Positions 10,918 through 21,353 of a DNA stretch of 64,000 bases are shown piece after piece. The DNA is from Neoconidiobolus thromboides FSU 785 (lineage: Eukaryota; Entomophthoromycota; Entomophthoromycetes; Entomophthorales; Neoconidiobolaceae): assembly GCA_025603075.1 (NCBI GenBank), contig MU626341.1:25153-89152 (forward strand), written 5' to 3'. A program made the translations under genes and the position numbers. The stretch's first letter is position 1, and each line of letters begins with the position of its first letter. The notes beneath the pieces were generated by a model. The model saw only the letters and a list, made by a program, of their open reading frames with translations, made no database searches and was not told the origin of the DNA.

Positions 10918-12612
10918 TCATTTATCGACCGCAAGACGCACAATATGAGCAATAGAAATGTCAATTAAATTTTCAATATGGTGCCGAATTTCTGGATGGA
11001 ATTTAAGGGTCATAGCAATATTAGCAAGTAGTTCTGAAATAACTTTCGAGTAATTTTCAAAATAGTCAGGAAACTGTTTAGTAACTTGTAAAAGGTGATA
11101 ACTAACAAAGGAGTTATTGGAATCTAGTAAATCAAATTTTAGCCAATAGCCAGGTATTCGATGCGTAAAAATAGAAAAAAACTCTTGAAGTTCTTCAATC
11201 CGTTGATCCATGTCCTTATAATAACCTTGATTGTTTAATTTAATGGACACCAAAAGTGACATTACTCTATTTAAGCCAACTACTAATTTGAGATTACGAT
11301 AATTTAAAATAGTTGGGTCTTGCTCAATCGTCGTGTTAAAAAAATATTCTTTATCAAAATGTGCTGGGAATAGTTTTTTAGCTTTAGTTTCTTCATTTTG
11401 ATAGTCCTCTCGTAAGGTATTAAGGTCAAGTGATTTGTCATAAAATTTTTGCCTAAGGAGCATTAATGTACTCATGTATTTAGATGTTCCATAGTACAAA
11501 GCACATACTCTAAAATTTTCTAAATGGGGTTCCAATCTTACTTTGGCCATTTCTTTGTAAAACTGTCACTGTTAAAAATAAATTTAATTTTTAAATAATA
11601 ATACCTTGTCACTATTGTCGCCTAAAAACGGTTAGTATAAGTATAAATAAATAAAAACAAACAAATACCATCCATATGATAGGTCATAATGTAAGGTTTT
11701 CCAAGAAGAATAGCGTTATTTGAGTCTATGTAATAACAAATTGCCCAAGTTGCTGCCCCTTCAAACTTTTCTTCCGTATGTGTGGAAGGATCCGAAAAAT
11801 ACCAACTTTGGTCATGAAGACCAAGGATTTTAGCGATACTATTTATAAATTGATTTATTTTATCATGAATAAAAGTGGTATTTCTTTACCTAATTGCAGA
11901 AGCTAATTTTTTTAGTCAATACTAACAAAAAAGAAGAATTTACCTAAATAAGAGTCCGATTTTTCGTTAAGACAAAAAGAAGACATATATGATGAGAGTA
12001 TTAAATAACTTTGAACTAATTCTATAGAGCTTTCGTACTTCCCACTAGATAAAATTCCAATGGCCCTTTCATAAAACACACTGTTACAATTACTGGGAGT
12101 TTGAGGTTGAATGAGAGAATTGAGCGAGTTTGAATATTTATACGCAATACAACATATACTATTTATCAAAGGGGATTTTTCTGGGTCTGAGTTTAATTCC
12201 TTATTTATCCTTGTTAAAGATATGAACGGTTTGAGTTTTTGGACTGTATTTAAATAACAGTCTACCAGATGATAGTAAATTGGTTTTATAACTATAAACT
12301 CAGTTACTCATACTTTTAATGATAAATTATTATTTTACTTAAGCTATTAAGGTTAAAACTAGATTCAATTAAAGGTTCAGAGCCACTTCTATTTACAGAC
12401 TCTGGGCTTGGTAGCTTTTGGAACTCCAACTCTAGCTCTTGTAACTTTTCTGAAATTTCTATCAATCTTTTATTTTTTTTTCGTTCCTCTGGGATAAAGC
12501 ATTCTATCTTCTTTAATTGGCATGATTCGCATGGCGGTGGCCCCCCACTACATTTCTTTTTGTTCTTTCTACATTGGTCACACGCTACTACTACTTTCTT
12601 GTTCTCGTCCAT
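10918..12612 (-). CDS. Zn(II)2Cys6 fungal transcription factor
   Basis: Six-exon model on the minus strand: 12612-12339, 12291-11944, 11902-11890 (13 nt), 11838-11669, 11621-11605 (17 nt) and 11562-10918. It totals 1467 nt and encodes 488 residues with all phases consistent. Residues 11-38 form a perfect C-x2-C-x6-C-x6-C-x2-C-x6-C zinc cluster that begins CDQCRKNKKKC, followed by a basic linker and a short heptad-like segment (ISEKLQELELEFQKL) likely used for dimerisation. The middle contains the fungal transcription-factor regulatory region: AKILGLHDQSWYF, then WAICYYIDSNNAILLGKP, which matches the family pattern a..LGLH ... W...Y.iD......G+P. It is a nuclear, DNA-binding regulator; the target is unknown. 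It lies between two receptor paralogs and could be functionally linked to them, but nothing in the sequence proves that. Two very small exons make automatic prediction error-prone. Confidence 0.85.
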
Positions 12613-13049
12613 TGGAATTTAAGAAAAATCGAGTATAGAATAACTATACTCGATTTTTATGTTGATTACATCAACCAAATTAAATAAATCCTGAAGTTTG
12701 AAGAGCTGCAATTTTTGCTTTTAACATTTGAAATTATTATCAAACTAATTTGCTTAAATGTAGTCTGATAATAATGATTTATGTTTATTTTAACAAAGTT
12801 TCTTAGGGTTATTTATATATGATCACTAATGATAATGTTTATATTACAAAAATAAATTTTGTTTAGAAAAATCCAAATTTAATATTAATTTTAGATTTCA
12901 AACTGAGAAATATAAGGCTTTTACCAGAAAACTGAAAATTTAAGAACATTTTATTTGGTCGTTTTAAGGACATTTAAAATAAAATTTACTTTCATATAAA
13001 AACAATTAATTCAATTTATTAAGTAAAATTATACAATTTATAATATTAT
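12613..13049. other. Intergenic
   Basis: 437 bp between the 5' end of the Zn2Cys6 gene and the 3' end of receptor 2. It must hold the promoter of the Zn2Cys6 gene. A perfect inverted pair CGAGTATAGAATAACTATACTCG occurs at 12632-12654, just upstream of its ATG. Confidence 0.5.
12632..12654. promoter_or_regulatory. Palindrome upstream of the Zn2Cys6 gene
   Basis: Arms CGAGTATAG and CTATACTCG are exact reverse complements around a 5-base centre. The site ends about 20 bp from the ATG of the zinc-cluster gene at 12612. It could be an operator-like or dimer-binding site, or a transcript hairpin; the function is inferred from position only. Confidence 0.4.
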
Positions 13050-14039
13050 TTAAGATGAAGACTTGTAACTAAATCCACGATCTTTCTTTTTAAATTTTTC
13101 CACAATAGAATCAAACATTAATTTTAAATCCATATAAATACCATCATGTAAAACCATTAACATCATTGGGTTGACCACAGTAAAAAGCATTACAGTAACT
13201 GCTACTATGGAATCTTCAAGGCTACTTCTTAAGTGTGTCAATACTTGCTCCCTAACACTAATCACTAAATAAGGTACCATACACAAGTTATAAAGTAACA
13301 ACATGATACCTGTTTTGATATACGTACTACGCTTCTGCTTTCTTACACTTGCATTTAATGTATAAAATGAGCCGTTTATTTCACTATCCCCATTATCTTC
13401 AAGCAAATGGATAAATCGTTTAGCTAATAAAGGATAGCAAAAATTTACCAAAAATAAGCAAACAAAACTAAACAGTATGATATAGCATGCAGTAAATCTT
13501 GTTAAAACAACAACAGAAATGGTGTTAGGAAAATAGTACCTTTGGAACGGCATAAGTATAAAGTCCGTATTAACGAAGACGCCTATCAATAATAATATAT
13601 GAACAAATTGAAGAAATATAAATACAGCAACCCATATCCTTATCTTTAGGTCCTTTTTTAGATATAGAGCCCAATACCTTAGCAAAGCCAAATATCCGAC
13701 ACAACTTATTGAAAATAGTACAAAGAACACTTCAATGAGGCCATCATATTGGCCATAATATACATTTAAAAATATTTTTTCAATCCCTAACATATTAAAC
13801 GCTATCAATTGACAAAGTTTATAGCTGACAAATATAGCATCTCCAATCGATAAAAAACTGGCTATCCACATATCAAACGTTATGAATCCTTGTCTTTTCA
13901 CTAGATAGAAAGTGAATAAGTTAAAAAGGATAGATAAAGCTTCAAGTGCAATAGTCAAGTTGCCGCTAAATGCACGTTCGGAAGTAAAACTAGCGACTGG
14001 CTGCAAGGACAACTTGTCCATATATAATGTTGAATTCAT
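13050..14039 (-). CDS. Rhodopsin-like (family A) GPCR-like receptor 2
   Basis: Intronless, 329 residues, seven hydrophobic helices. It is a paralog of the genes at 8369 and 16347. Conserved features are helix 1 Asn (LFNLFTFYL), the loop KRQGF followed by DMWIA, helix 2 Asp (SIGDAIF), the helix 3 end RYWALYLKKD, helix 6 NLCMVP and helix 7 NPMMLMVLHD. The C-tail ends Ser/Lys-rich (KKKDRGF then SYKSSS), as in many receptors with phosphorylatable tails. A TATA-like TATAAATT on the minus strand (near 14090-14097) lies about 55 bp upstream of the ATG at 14039. It is likely a plasma-membrane sensor; the ligand is unknown. Confidence 0.82.
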   Translation of the reverse strand: MNSTLYMDKLSLQPVASFTSERAFSGNLTIALEALSILFNLFTFYLVKRQGFITFDMWIASFLSIGDAIFVSYKLCQLIAFNMLGIEKIFLNVYYGQYDGLIEVFFVLFSISCVGYLALLRYWALYLKKDLKIRIWVAVFIFLQFVHILLLIGVFVNTDFILMPFQRYYFPNTISVVVLTRFTACYIILFSFVCLFLVNFCYPLLAKRFIHLLEDNGDSEINGSFYTLNASVRKQKRSTYIKTGIMLLLYNLCMVPYLVISVREQVLTHLRSSLEDSIVAVTVMLFTVVNPMMLMVLHDGIYMDLKLMFDSIVEKFKKKDRGFSYKSSS

Positions 14040-14596
14040 GGTAAATCAAGTAATGAAATTAAATTGGGATAGACTTCATCTCTTATTAATTTATACCTTT
14101 TAATTAGTTATCTAAAACTAGTTTCTCCCTATGATCAGAAATTAGCGGGTTTGTTTACTTTTGGTTTATTATTTTTTTATTGCAAAGTATAAAATGATTC
14201 AATTATTTTTGGATTTAAGGAAATTTCAACCAATTAATTTTAACCAAAAATAAAGTTAAGAATTGTTTAAGAAAGAAGAATTAAACAAGGTTTTTCATTA
14301 AATATAAGTTGTCTTATGCAACCCATATTTTTTATAAATCAACCTTATTTAGTGTGTTAGTGACCATAAATAATTGTATTTCTATTATATAGCAGTAAAT
14401 ACAACTTATGATACTAAAATAGTATAGGCATCCAACTACTTCTATTCCGCTTTATAATTTTTCTACTTTAAAGTAACAATCTATTTATTGATGGTTGATT
14501 TGAGATGAGCGGCTAACTTGTATCTAAGCCTTATTTTTAAACTTTGTTGATTTAACCTGAGTTATATTAGATTAAAACATGTAAATAGAACAACAA

Positions 14597-14691
14597 TAGG
14601 GGATGTATTTTTTTAAGAATTTTACTAACAATCTTTTTACTCAAATAGCGCTTAAAAAAATGGAAAAGTAATGAATTCAAAGATGCTTTTA
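14597..14691 (+). mobile_element. Short TIR element copy 7
   Basis: About 95 bp. Left end TAGGGGATGTATTTTT, core CTCAAATAGCGCTT. The right end is eroded (AAAGATGCTTTTAGG). Confidence 0.65.
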
Positions 14692-15439
14692 GGAATATGA
14701 GGAGTGGTTATGTTGGTATTTTAAAAAATATATTAAACTGCTTATTGCTACAATTAATAGTTTGAAATTAAAGTTTAACTACAACATTAAATAACAAACA
14801 CCTGTTATATTCTTTGATTGAGTGATGATAGAACATGGTTTTGTTTGATAAGTAACTATAATTTTTTTACTAAAAATATTACTTTTATTAAAATTAGTTA
14901 AAATTTTCTTTTAATCTTATTTTTATATCTGCTTCTAATATCGTTTTATTGACTAATAAACTAAAAATTAATGTTAGTAATAGAAGTTATTAATTCTATA
15001 TATTTAAATATGTATAGTAGAATATGTGTAATTGAATGTGTACAAAATTATAAAGATATACACTTTTATAATAAACTCATTAAAGTAAAGAGATAGAAAA
15101 CAGGTGACTAAATGCTAATTAAAAAAAGAATCAATAATCCCATTTATTTATTAAAAATATAATAATACGACAATTTTTTTTGCACTTTCAAAAAGTTTTT
15201 AACAAGTTTTAATCAGGTCAAAATAACAATTTTATAAAACAGTCTTAATTTTATAACTAAAAACAACTCAAAGCTAAAATCACTGTACTATATTTTCAAA
15301 AATTATATATTTTTTTCTAATTATTATTATCATTTTTAAAGGAGCTAAGTATAACTTAAAAAAAAGTATGCTACTAAAAGTTAAGCTATTTATATTATAT
15401 AAGCAAACACTCCTTATATTTTATTTATTTATCCCATTA

Positions 15440-15850
15440 TCCATTATCAGGTTCTGAATTGGAGGGATTGAACTATGGTCTCAGAAAATGTAACTAGGAT
15501 TTGATTAACTAGACTATAGTTATGACTATGAAGGACATAGTGAATAAATATTTGTATAGCAGTGAGAGCGGTATAGCATTCTAGAGACTTGAGGAGGACA
15601 GTCTTCCTGAAAACATACAATATATAGTATTGACGTATATTATTTGGTATATAAAAGACTCAGAAAGGAAATTTAATAAAACATTCAAAGTCTCAATGAT
15701 CCATATTCAAAAATGATAATTTTATAGCTGAATTATAGTTTATAATTCAGTGTTTAAGCACTAATGATTTTCAGATTTGAAGTTTAAGGAACATAGGAAA
15801 GGGGTATTCTTAAGGAAATCAGGATAAGGAGAAAGTAAGGATAGAACATA
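15440..15850 (+). other. Possible LTR-like remnant
   Basis: A segment with fewer A/T runs than its surroundings. It contains TATATAAAAGACTC near 15650 followed by AATAAAAC about 20-30 bases later, the same order of promoter and poly(A)-like motifs as in the solo LTRs at 6746 and 51101. A perfect hairpin (CTGAATTATA / TATAATTCAG, 15728-15750) lies inside. I could not find matching terminal repeats or a second copy, so the call is weak. Confidence 0.25.
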
Positions 15851-16297
15851 TGACAAAAGAGATTCTAACTCAACATTTTAGTGAATGTTAGAGCGATTCA
15901 TGATACTCATTTAATTAAATTTTACCAATTTATTTTTTGCTAAATAACACATTGCTAATCTTTGAAAATTCCTATTCATAAAAAATAATAATTTAGCTTT
16001 AAATTATATTCTAATGACAATAGCTATTATACATGCTGATATATTGAGGTACTAAATAATTCTAAGTTGCTAATAATTTAAATCTAATATATCAATTTTT
16101 ACCAATTAGTTTATAACACAATAATGCTACTACCAAAGTTATAATTTTATAATATAAAAAACCTGATTTTTAAAAAACCAGCTTATTAGCTAAGTATTCA
16201 CTATCCTAAATTGATTGTCAAAGTTAGCTGAGGTACTCCAAATAAGTACAAAATAACAAAAGTAGAGATATACACATTGAATAATTAGAACAAATGG

Positions 16298-16305
16298 TAT
16301 AAATA
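16298..16305 (+). promoter_or_regulatory. TATA box of receptor gene 3
   Basis: TATAAATA lies 49 bp upstream of the ATG at 16347 but only 22 bp upstream of the earlier in-frame ATG at 16320. This supports 16347 as the real start. Confidence 0.5.
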
Positions 16306-16346
16306 CTACTTAACGTTAAATGGTATACAAATTCTTTTTTTTCGTC

Positions 16347-17318
16347 ATGGACTCGAGTGAATACATGAAACATTTAGTCATCCAACCTGTGGATAAGGAG
16401 GATTTGAACCGGATCATAAGCGGCTATATAATAATAAGTATTGAAATTTTAGCCTTTTTATTCAATGCTTTGACCTTTTATCTGATCAAAAAACAGGGGT
16501 TTAAAACTTTAGATATGTGGATAGCAAGTTGTTTAGCATTTGGTGATATCTTATTTGTAGCTTATAAACTGGCCCAATTAGTGGTATTTAGAGTTTTAGG
16601 TGTTGATAGTGTTTATTTAAACATTGAGTATGGCCAAGTGGATGGTTGCTTTGAAGTTTTTATGATGCTGTTTTCAGCCAATTGTGTTGGTGCGTTGGCT
16701 CTATTAAGATTTTGGGCACTGTATCTTAAAAGGCCAATCGTCAATGGTTATTGGATAACTATCTTTGTTCTTCAAAACATGATTTGTTTAACATTGCTTC
16801 TAATAGCTGCAGTAAAAAAAGAGTTTATCTTAATGCCATTACAACGATACTATTTTCTTAATACAGTATCCAACGTACTCTCAACAAGAATAGGAGCTTG
16901 GTTTATTATTATAACTAATATCTTTAATTTCATTATTGTAAACGTGTGTTATCCACTACTATATTATAATTTTAGTAATCGAATGGAAACCATAGATCAG
17001 GAGCGGGAGATTATTTTTGATAGCATTAAAACACGCTACAATAAGAAAAAACGGAGTATTTTAATCAAAACCTCAATCACGTTGTTACTATATAATACTT
17101 GCTTATTACCTATTTTAATTATCAGTATACGAGAACAGTTAAATGGATTCATAAAGTCATATAACCAAGATGTTATAGTTTCTTCCACTGTTATGCTTTT
17201 ATGCTTTGTAAATCCATTAATTTTATTAATCCTTCATGATGATATCAATAGGTCTTTAAAAGATATTTTGAAAGCAGTAGTAAGATTTATTAAGGGAGCA
17301 TTCAAGAGATGTCGGTAA
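16347..17318 (+). CDS. Rhodopsin-like (family A) GPCR-like receptor 3
   Basis: Intronless, 323 residues from the chosen ATG. A longer frame starts at 16320, but its nine extra residues have no counterpart in the paralogs, and the TATA box spacing favours 16347. All three receptors then begin M....YM. Seven hydrophobic segments; landmarks are FNALTFYLIKKQGF (helix 1 and first loop), DMWIASCLAFGD (helix 2 Asp), RFWALYLKRP (end of helix 3), NTCLLP (helix 6) and NPLILLILHDD (helix 7). It is closest by eye to receptor 2. The ligand is unknown. It probably acts as a cell-surface sensor in a lineage-expanded family. Confidence 0.82.
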   Translation: MDSSEYMKHLVIQPVDKEDLNRIISGYIIISIEILAFLFNALTFYLIKKQGFKTLDMWIASCLAFGDILFVAYKLAQLVVFRVLGVDSVYLNIEYGQVDGCFEVFMMLFSANCVGALALLRFWALYLKRPIVNGYWITIFVLQNMICLTLLLIAAVKKEFILMPLQRYYFLNTVSNVLSTRIGAWFIIITNIFNFIIVNVCYPLLYYNFSNRMETIDQEREIIFDSIKTRYNKKKRSILIKTSITLLLYNTCLLPILIISIREQLNGFIKSYNQDVIVSSTVMLLCFVNPLILLILHDDINRSLKDILKAVVRFIKGAFKRCR

Positions 17319-17772
17319 AAACAATGATTCCTCAGAATCCAAGGATATTTTATTAATCTTAGGGAAATATTAAGTTAAAAAGGTAAATATACCTCCAGAA
17401 CAGTGTGTAATTAAGATACTTTTGTAAAGTCTTTTAAACAATGTTATATATTCGAAATATTTATTTATATTCGTTAAATAAATAGTGGCTATAAGTTTTT
17501 TTTGTCAATAGATTCATTGAAATACGATAGTTTTAATTATTTTTATCTTATATAATAAAATAGTAATACTTTGATTAACTTAAATATTATACCGTTTTTA
17601 TTAGTAAAGCTAATAATAGTAGTCACGCTTTTCAAATGTATAATTCTTTTGGATGAAATACTGTAAAGTACTAAAAAACATTGATTATGGTACAGCTTCT
17701 ACTACTCTAAAACTGAAAAAAGAGACTGTGTATCCAAGTAATTGAATTCTTGTATATATAAAAAACAATATA

Positions 17773-17873
17773 TAGGTATATATTTTTGTATTTAAGAATT
17801 TTACTAACAGTTTTTCCACTTAAATAGTGCTTAAAAGATAGAAAAAGTGATGAAGCCAAAAAAAACATCCCCA
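17773..17873 (+). mobile_element. Short TIR element copy 8
   Basis: 101 bp, left end TAGGTATATATTTTTGTA, core CCACTTAAATAGTGCTT, right end AACATCCCCA. Flanks are TA on the left and TG on the right. Confidence 0.75.
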
Positions 17874-17970
17874 TGTCATTTTAATTTTTAAAAAGCTTGC
17901 TGTATATAAACCACCTTTAGTTAAATAGTTTCTAAAACTCTTAATATTAAAAATACTTTTTTATTAAATT

Positions 17971-18227
17971 TCAAATAAATTTAATATTATTGGAAATAAT
18001 TTTTCTTTTTTTAGGAGGTTTAAAATCTTCAAGACCTTTACTTGTTAAAATAATATAATCGTTTTCAATTATTAATTCTTCTATATAAATACTTGTAAAA
18101 AAATCACTTTCAATCATACGAGTCGATATCTGAAATTTCAGGTATTTAATTGTAAAATATTAAACTACAAACTTCATAGCAAAAGATAAAAATGTTGGTA
18201 ATAAGCTACAATTGGCATTAACATTTA
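17971..18227 (-). pseudogene. Unassigned two-exon coding remnant
   Basis: Directly downstream of the p24 stop on the same strand is an open stretch (18227-18169) ending SFAMKF, then a possible intron (GTAGTTTAAT..TTTCAG). A second stretch (18129-17971) reads through IYIEELIIENDYIILTSKGL and DFKPPKKRK to a stop at 17971. Together they give about 70 codons with amino-acid usage that looks coding. There is no initiating ATG, and the p24 gene occupies the upstream side, so this may be the truncated 3' end of another gene. I do not recognise the product. Confidence 0.3.
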
Positions 18228-18241
18228 CTAAAATAGTATAA

Positions 18242-19146
18242 TTAAACTAATTTCTTAGTGACAAAGAAGCGGCGAAGATGGGTAACTTGCCAATAGCAGA
18301 CACCAACCATAACAGCGATTTGAAGGATAATCCAATAAGTAAGTTTAGAGTTAATGGATTCGGATAAACTTAAGAATTGGTGTTCTTTTTCCTATTCAAA
18401 ACTTTAGCAACTTTTTAAATAAACTTAAAACAATATTACTCTTTGGTATTCTTGCTCATAAAGGATATCATGTAACCAAGAGTTGACTACATGAATACGG
18501 TCCTGAAGTTCTATATCAAATATTAACATTTTAAATTATAAAGTTATTCGTTCTTTACTTGTAACTTTATCTGGCATATATTTCTCATCAATAGCATCAG
18601 ATCCAATAAAAAGATTTAAAGAGAATTTCTAAAAAACTATTAGATAAAAACAAAATACAAGAAACTATAAATTACTATCTTATAATTATGGAACCAACCA
18701 CCGTCTGGGTTACCAACGGCAATACACAATCTATGTTCGCCATATTCATGGGTAGTGAAAGTGAATTGTCCGCTAGTTTTTAATTTTTGAGTTACTACTA
18801 AGTTACCAGTGTTTTTTTCCTACTTGAATTAATCATGCATTTATTGCTTTTATGAATAAAACTTACAATAACATCAATTGAAACAGTGTATTTTTGGCTT
18901 TCTTGATAAGTTTGACTCTCTTCTATATACCCTTCGGCTTTGAATTTTCCTAATCAATTAGTCTTAAATTTACATTTTTCCGCTTTGTTTATTATTATTA
19001 CCAACTACGACGGTATCATTTGGCAAGTCTTCAATAAAACATTTAGTTTCGGATCCGTTTAAATAAAAGTGAATGGAGTTGACTCCTGTTAAAAATAGTC
19101 CACAGGATAAAGCGGCAATCGAAGTTAAATACTTGCTAAACTTCAT
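18242..19146 (-). CDS. p24 family cargo receptor (alpha type, Erp1/TMED9-like)
   Basis: Six-exon model: 19146-19002, 18949-18867, 18819-18676, 18628-18559, 18510-18440 and 18391-18242. It totals 663 nt, 220 residues, phases consistent. An N-terminal signal peptide (about 1-26) is followed by a GOLD domain starting IHFYLNGSETKCFIEDLP, with the two domain cysteines (KCF and HRLCIA) expected to form a disulfide. A coiled-coil stem (LHDILYEQEYQR) and a single C-terminal membrane helix (about residues 192-208) follow. The protein ends RRFFVTKKLV: the FF and KK signals bind COPII and COPI coats, and the KKLV ending matches alpha-type p24 proteins such as TMED9. It cycles between ER and Golgi and sorts cargo, including GPI-anchored proteins. 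It shares a 165 bp upstream region with the divergent uL11m gene. Length is typical of the family (200-230). Confidence 0.92.
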
Positions 19147-19311
19147 TTTAATTTTAAAAAAGTTGGTAACTTAAATTTGTTCATTCTACATTATAAATTT
19201 AACTTAAGGATGGTGGCAATTTTGATTGGTGCAATTGGCTGGATTAAATTATAAGCATCCCATAAAGTTCTATCAAAATCAAAATCAAAGCCATTTTTTT
19301 AATAAATTACA

Positions 19312-19743
19312 ATGAGCAACAAGATAAGCAAATTAAAATTAATAGTTCCAGCAGGTAAAGCTTCACCCTCACCACCAGTAGGGCCTGCATTAGGTCAAAG
19401 GGGTATAAAATCAATGGACTTTTGTAAACAATTTAATGACCGAACCAAAGATTTCGAAACTGGGGTACCTATTCCAGTAGTAATTAGTGTAAAACCAGAC
19501 CGTACATTCAGTTTTATAAATAAAAGCCCACCAACATCATTTTTACTAAAAAGAGCAGCTGGAGTTGAAAAAGGGGCTTCTACCCCAGGCACTCAAGTTG
19601 TTGGCCAAGTGTCTTTGAAACATATCTATGAAATTGCCTTGATCAAACAACAAGATCCAAACCTAGCATCACTTTCATTAAGAAATATTTGTTCCGCTAT
19701 TATAGGATCTGCCAAATCTGCCGGAATCAAGGTGGTTCATTAA
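19312..19743 (+). CDS. MRPL19: Mitochondrial ribosomal protein uL11m
   Basis: Intronless, 143 residues, full length for uL11. The N-terminal domain begins [20 protein letters not shown] and LGQRG, the standard uL11 signature. The C-terminal RNA-binding domain runs from about residue 70 ([13 protein letters not shown]) to [15 protein letters not shown], with the conserved G-TA/SKSMGI-like end. It resembles bacterial and mitochondrial L11 rather than the cytosolic eL/uL11 (Rpl12), so it belongs to the mitochondrial large subunit near the GTPase-associated centre. No classical cleavable presequence is visible; the N-terminus is basic (MSNKISKLK), as is common for this protein. It is divergently transcribed from the p24 gene. 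The frame continues unbroken to the stop at 19743. Confidence 0.93.
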   Translation: MSNKISKLKLIVPAGKASPSPPVGPALGQRGIKSMDFCKQFNDRTKDFETGVPIPVVISVKPDRTFSFINKSPPTSFLLKRAAGVEKGASTPGTQVVGQVSLKHIYEIALIKQQDPNLASLSLRNICSAIIGSAKSAGIKVVH

Positions 19744-20452
19744 ATAGCTCTTTTTTTAGAATAAATAGAAGTAATTTATTAGGTTTTTTGAATTTAATTA
19801 TAAGAATCAGTTATTTTTAAAGATTAAGTAGTTTTAATAGCATTGGATACCATTTTTAAATTGAATATTAGTCGATCAACGAACTATTGAACATTTAAAA
19901 CATAAATAGATAATAAATTATTAATTTCTCAATTTGTTTGACCACTTTAGAATTACCGTTTATATATAGCTTTATTTATAATAATGAAAAGCCTGGATCA
20001 TGTATAATACTGCAGAACACAATTTATTTTAAATAAACTAGAAACACATATGACCATTAAAATTCAAATATTTAAGCTTTAAAAGCTATGACTTATAAAC
20101 AATACTATAGACTTGCTTTTTAGATTTACAATTATTAAATAATTGCTAAAATTAAGGTGAGTTTTGAATAATTAGCCAATCATTACAGAAGCTTGCCAGT
20201 TTTAAATGAAATTTAATAAAAAAATTAGTAAATAACATTAGGAAACAGCTAAATTTTAGTCTATAAACTTAAATCATTGGTTCTAATTTAGGCCAATTAA
20301 AGAGGATTGAATCAGATAACAACTTCAAACAATCTATGGGCTTTAAGTTATAATTCAATTTAGCAACATATAATTTTAAAAGTAAAAGGTAAAATATAAC
20401 AATAAATTGCAACTTAAATAGCTAATGCTTTTTATAAGATATACAAAAAAGA
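19744..20452. other. Intergenic
   Basis: About 710 bp of AT-rich sequence between uL11m and eIF4E, transcribed in the same direction. It must contain the eIF4E promoter. I see nothing else. Confidence 0.55.
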
Positions 20453-21353
20453 ATGGCCCAAAATATCGACCAAGCACAAAGTCCAAGTATTGCAGTAAAT
20501 AATGATACTGAAGTTTCCATTGAAAAACAAGCTCCTGTTGAAAAACAAGTCACATTCGAAAAAGAGGTCGAATCAACAAAGCAAGAAGATCAAGAAGAAG
20601 ATATAGACACAATAGAAGACCCAGTTACTATATTTAGTAACCCCAATAATTTTAATATTAAGCATCCTTTGCAAAACGCATGGAGTTTTTGGTATGATTC
20701 ACCATCAAAGAAGAAAAGTTTAGCTTCTTGGTCTCAAAATTTAAAAAAAATCATTACCGTAGATACTGTAGAGGACTTTTGGGGGTATTGTTAGTTTTTC
20801 AGCATTTTGGTTTATTTTTAATATAATTTAACTAGAGTGTTTAATAACATTAGCAAAGCTAGTGAGCTTGCCAATGGGGCCAACTACCATCTTTTCAGGG
20901 AAGGAGTCAAGCCAGAGTGGGAAGACAAGGCTAACTCACAAGGTGGAAAGTGGGTGTTTCAAGCCAAAAAAGGCAAATATGATATGGATAATTTATGGTT
21001 ATATACAGTAATTTATCTATTAAATTCATTTTAATTTTCTAAAATAAATAATATAGCTACTGGCATGTATTGGTGAAGCGTTTGATATCAATGACGAGCT
21101 AAATGGTGTAATTTTCTCAGCTCGTAGAGAGCTCTATAGAATATCGATATGGACCCGTAACTGTGATAACCAGGATTTAGTTACCGAGTTAGGGTAAGTA
21201 TAAGTAAACAAAGTAATAAATTATCACGTACTTAACATTCTTAGCCACAAATTCAAAGAGGTGTTAGGCATCAAGAGTGAGACTATCGACTATACTTCTC
21301 ATTCAGATGGTGGGCTTAAGTATGCCAATAAAAATGGAAAATATACTATTTAA
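20453..21353 (+). CDS. eIF4E: Translation initiation factor eIF4E (cap-binding protein)
   Basis: Four-exon model: 20453-20784, 20836-21007, 21057-21193 and 21245-21353. It totals 750 nt, 249 residues, in phase. The N-terminal ~65 residues are acidic and Gln/Glu/Lys-rich with a repeated VEKQ/FEKE pattern and are probably disordered. The conserved core starts HPLQNAWSFWYDSPSKKKS. It includes the Trp residues that sandwich the m7G cap and bind eIF4G (SFWY, EDFWG, KPEWEDKAN, GGKWVF), then LLACIGEAFD and RRELYRISIWTRNCDN. The last exon encodes the C-terminal helix and strand (FKEVLGIKSE). It acts in the cytoplasm as part of eIF4F to recruit mRNAs. Introns are 49-51 nt. Confidence 0.94.

Larger units (their letters stand above)
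14040..16346. other. Intergenic between divergent receptors 2 and 3
   Basis: 2.3 kb holding promoter regions for both receptors, one short-element copy (14597-14691) and a segment at about 15440-15850 that is less AT-rich. No coding frame was recognised. Confidence 0.55.
17319..18241. other. Intergenic, with short element and possible coding remnant
   Basis: Between receptor 3 and the convergent p24 gene. It holds a short-element copy at 17773-17873 and the unassigned minus-strand frame described at 17971-18227. Confidence 0.5.

Noticed and set aside
13912-14103. Plus-strand 63-residue frame
   Set aside because: Antisense to the start of receptor 2.
16320-16346. Extended start of receptor 3
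   Set aside because: Nine extra residues have no match in the two paralogs, and the TATA box is too close to this ATG.
19395-19592. Minus-strand 65-residue frame
   Set aside because: Antisense to uL11m.
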